From SKLM01 sp041687115 (GTDB taxonomy: Bacteria; Chloroflexota; Anaerolineae; B4-G1): a stretch of DNA of 5,970 nucleotides. A program made the position numbers and the translations under genes. The stretch covers positions 1 through 5,970 of the forward strand of contig JAWLCP010000146.1 of the NCBI GenBank assembly GCA_041687115.1. The letters are read 5' to 3'. Below are positions 4,898 through 5,970 of the stretch, one piece after another. The notes beneath the pieces were generated by a model. It saw only the letters and a program-made list of their open reading frames with translations. It searched no databases and was not told the origin of the DNA. How positions within the stretch are numbered: position 1 is the stretch's first letter; each line of letters starts with the position of its first letter.

Positions 4898-5152
4898 TCA
4901 GCGTCGCTGCATCACCATGTAGTAAATCAAGAGCACGAGCATCGCGCCCCCGACGGCGATCAGCATGCTGCGCAAGTCAAAGCCCGTGATGCCCCCGAGT
5001 CCGAGTTGGCTCCCGATCCAGCCGCCCAGCAGCGCGCCGACAATGCCGAGCACAATGGTAATGATGATCCCCCCGGGGCCGCCACCAGGCATCAGGAACT
5101 TGGCGACCACCCCCACGATCAGTCCAAAAACGATCCACAACAGAATGCCCAT
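4898..5152 (-). CDS. GlsB/YeaQ/YmgE-family membrane protein
   Basis: This is a complete 84-residue protein of the transglycosylase-associated (GlsB/YeaQ/YmgE) family, whose usual length is 80-90. It has three hydrophobic helices: about 2-20 (ILLWIVFGLIVGVVAKFL), 27-50 (GGIIITIVLGIVGALLGGWIG) and 60-80 (LRSMLIAVGGAMLVLLIYYMV). The glycine-rich link with PGGGPGG before helix 2, the GALLGGW motif and the short basic tail QRR are diagnostic. The start ATG 5152 has AGGAGGT seven bases upstream. Members are inner-membrane proteins linked to general, acid or alkaline stress; the biochemical activity is unproven and the old transglycosylase name is not supported by a catalytic motif. It is the first gene after the minus-strand promoter at 5447-5420 and heads the decayed minus-strand series. 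Confidence 0.92.
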   Translation of the reverse strand: MGILLWIVFGLIVGVVAKFLMPGGGPGGIIITIVLGIVGALLGGWIGSQLGLGGITGFDLRSMLIAVGGAMLVLLIYYMVMQRR

Positions 5153-5419
5153 GACTACACCTCCTGAGACCCCATCTCGAATCCAACTCTGCTAGCCAAA
5201 TCGGGCGGCGTCGCGAGTATCGGCCCGCGCCGTCCGCTCCCGCGACTGGAGCTGTCGCCTGCTTTGTGGGCACTCCAACGTGCTACCACAAGTTGTTGAG
5301 TAAACCCAGGGCCTTGGCCACGGTTCCCGCCGCCTTTCCCTCGCCGCCGGTTGGCCCGTTCCCCATGCCTAGTACAGGCCGGCCAGCGCTTCGCGCTGCC
5401 CCATGCACACCGCATTACG
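5153..5419 (-). other. Long GlsB leader region, no clear gene
   Basis: If the promoter at 5447-5420 drives glsB, this is a 5' untranslated region of about 260 bases. On the minus strand it contains two tiny reading frames, 5404-5369 (11 residues) and 5366-5283 (27 residues, ending AKALGLLNNLW), neither with a ribosome binding site. The second faintly recalls the N-terminal helix of IclR-type regulators, too short to claim. GCGCGAAGCGC-type and GC-rich stems are possible in the RNA. Confidence 0.4.
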
Positions 5420-5447
5420 ACTATACACGTTGCGGAGATATTGTCAA
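5420..5447 (-). promoter_or_regulatory. Near-consensus sigma-70-like promoter toward glsB
   Basis: On the minus strand TTGACA (5447-5442) and TATAGT (5425-5420) are 16 bases apart. Transcription would start near 5413 and run into the GlsB-like gene. No other convincing promoter lies closer to that gene. Confidence 0.65.
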
Positions 5448-5574
5448 ATGCTGTGAGGTGCCGAATAGGTCTCGACCGACTCGGTGGGTGGAGCGCGGAC
5501 CCAGCAGAACCGGGCATTCGGGCCCTGCGGGATCAGTCTGTCCGGGTGTTTTTCAACACCCTCAGTGACGACGA
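5448..5574. other. Gap between divergent promoters
   Basis: No coding sequence is recognised. The gap contains a compact hairpin at 5544-5561 and GC-rich stems. A GGGTGGAGCGCGG stretch at 5485-5497 only loosely resembles a T-box element. Confidence 0.4.
5544..5561. repeat. 7-bp hairpin, GAAA tetraloop on the minus strand
   Basis: GGGTGTT (5544-5550) and AACACCC (5555-5561) pair perfectly around a 4-base loop. Read on the minus strand the loop is GAAA, a GNRA tetraloop. It could be an RNA hairpin or, because TTTTTCAACACCC-like ends occur in some insertion sequences, a remnant of an element end. Confidence 0.5.
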
Positions 5575-5604
5575 TTGACATACGGTACCCTGGTGTGGTA
5601 TACT
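5575..5604 (+). promoter_or_regulatory. Extended -10 sigma-70-like promoter
   Basis: TTGACA (5575-5580) and TATACT (5599-5604) are 18 bases apart, and TGG directly before the -10 box gives an extended -10 (TGn). The start would be near 5611. The -35 box is perfect and the -10 box differs from TATAAT at one base, so it is one of the strongest promoters in the window. Confidence 0.75.
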
Positions 5605-5610
5605 GAGACC

Positions 5611-5867
5611 ATCTTCTGAGGTCCAGGCACCGGACACCAATCCGCACATCCAGCCCCACCTCACCTAAGCCCTGGATCAGGGAGTCGCGCCGGGACGAAC
5701 ATAACCGTCTTCACTGCACACACCATCGCTGACCGAGTTGTTCGAGGAGAGGTCGGTGCGTTCACGTTGGCCGACCCGAAGCGAGAGAGACCTTAGCTCG
5801 CTCTCAGAGTCGACCTCTTCTGGGGGGCCGCGTCGGGCTTCACCACGCCGACGCGCGCCCCCTTTTT
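5611..5867 (+). ncRNA. Candidate structured leader RNA or small RNA
   Basis: The stretch runs from the predicted transcription start to the end of an intrinsic terminator, about 257 bases, and holds no credible reading frame. Visible hairpins are CCCTG/CAGGG (5670-5682), GGTCGG/CCGACC (5751-5776, extended inside by GCG/CGT around TTCA) and AGCGAG/CTCGCT (5780-5802). A competing 10-bp pairing joins 5746-5755 to 5811-5820 (one G-U) and would break the 5751-5776 hairpin; GAGGTC at 5618-5623 can also pair with 5812-5817. Two exclusive folds immediately before a terminator are typical of attenuators, but no known riboswitch class is recognised. A T-box was considered: CCGCG after a G-run at 5822-5833 recalls it, but UGGNACCGCG is absent. 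It may instead be a stand-alone small RNA. Confidence 0.5.
5823..5867 (+). terminator. Strong intrinsic terminator
   Basis: CGCGTCGG (5829-5836) pairs with CCGACGCG (5848-5855). After one bulged base (5856), C5828 and the G-run 5823-5827 pair with G5857 and CCCCC (5858-5862). The stem is about 14 bp with an 11-base loop, followed at once by TTTTT (5863-5867). Confidence 0.85.
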
Positions 5868-5970
5868 GCTTTCAGGGAAGGAGGTGAGAGAGACGACAAA
5901 TCACTCGCTGCACGCGCGGCTTCGGCTTCGCCTGTCCGCGGCGGCGTGTCGAAGGCCGCGGCCTAGCCCG
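5868..5970 (+). other. Region after the terminator, possible gene start
   Basis: AAGGAGGTGA (5878-5887) is a strong Shine-Dalgarno match, but no ATG, GTG or TTG follows at normal distance. A GTG at 5884-5886, with AGGG six bases upstream, opens a frame that stays open to the window end; its Arg-rich product (HARLRLRLSAAA) resembles nothing I recognise. If the terminator is conditional, the regulated gene should begin here or just beyond. Confidence 0.35.

Noticed and set aside
5283..5366. 27-residue minus-strand ORF ending AKALGLLNNLW
   Set aside because: No ribosome binding site, and resemblance to an IclR-type N-terminal helix is too short to support.
5485..5497. GGGTGGAGCGCGG as a T-box
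   Set aside because: The core UGGNACCGCG is not matched, it lies upstream of the promoter at 5575, and no matching terminator follows it.
5822..5833. G-run plus CCGCG at the terminator as a T-box element
   Set aside because: The conserved UGGNA before CCGCG is missing and no Stem I features were recognised; kept only as an alternative in the leader entry.
1..5970. CRISPR array
   Set aside because: No regularly spaced direct repeats of suitable length were found.
2739..5970. Second copy of the selC 3' end as an attachment site
   Set aside because: No duplicate of the T-arm/acceptor sequence was found downstream in the window.

Overview
The window is high-GC bacterial DNA. It splits into an ordinary chromosomal half (1 to about 2740) and a decayed, island-like half (about 2740 to 5970). 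The mix of families (a TrpB2-type tryptophan synthase beta chain, a bacterial 8/5-type selenocysteine tRNA, a short xerC/D-like integrase remnant, YggT- and GlsB-type small membrane proteins) suggests an environmental bacterium, perhaps Chloroflexota-like. That placement is an inference from gene content and is weak.

Left half: the window opens inside an ATP-binding cassette/AAA-type ATPase (1-570, +) whose Walker A motif is cut by the edge. It is followed 41 bases later by a full-length TrpB2 (612-1979, +). A convergent gene (2016-2492, -) encodes a YacP-like NYN-domain nuclease. A dispersed CATTGCGAG...GCGAAGCAATCTC repeat follows at 2524-2552. Then comes a complete selenocysteine tRNA gene (selC, 2643-2738, +) with its own sigma-70-like promoter; the spacer of that promoter carries a 16-bp palindrome.

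Right half: starting 69 bases after selC is a tyrosine-recombinase pseudogene (2808 to about 3290, +) with an internal deletion and frameshifts. This fits the known use of selC as an integration target. Beyond it lies a minus-strand series. Read from right to left it is: intact glsB-like gene (5152-4898), a frameshifted 5' remnant of a DUF3494 (ice-binding-like) gene (4867-4641), a DUF5661-like pseudogene with one amber codon and no normal start (4640-4341), an intact 59-residue membrane protein gene (4152-3973) and an intact YggT-like gene (3642-3370). A 5' fragment of an IS110-family transposase (3759-3956, +) sits between the last two. The pattern looks like a stress or envelope cassette eroded by insertion, deletion and point mutation, with only the small membrane proteins still open.

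The last 400 bases hold no recognisable protein gene. They contain a near-consensus extended -10 promoter (5575-5604, +), about 210 bases with competing hairpins, a strong intrinsic terminator (5823-5867) and then a Shine-Dalgarno-like AAGGAGGTGA. This looks like an attenuator-type leader or a small RNA, and its target gene would lie beyond the window. A second near-consensus promoter (5447-5420, -) points back toward glsB.
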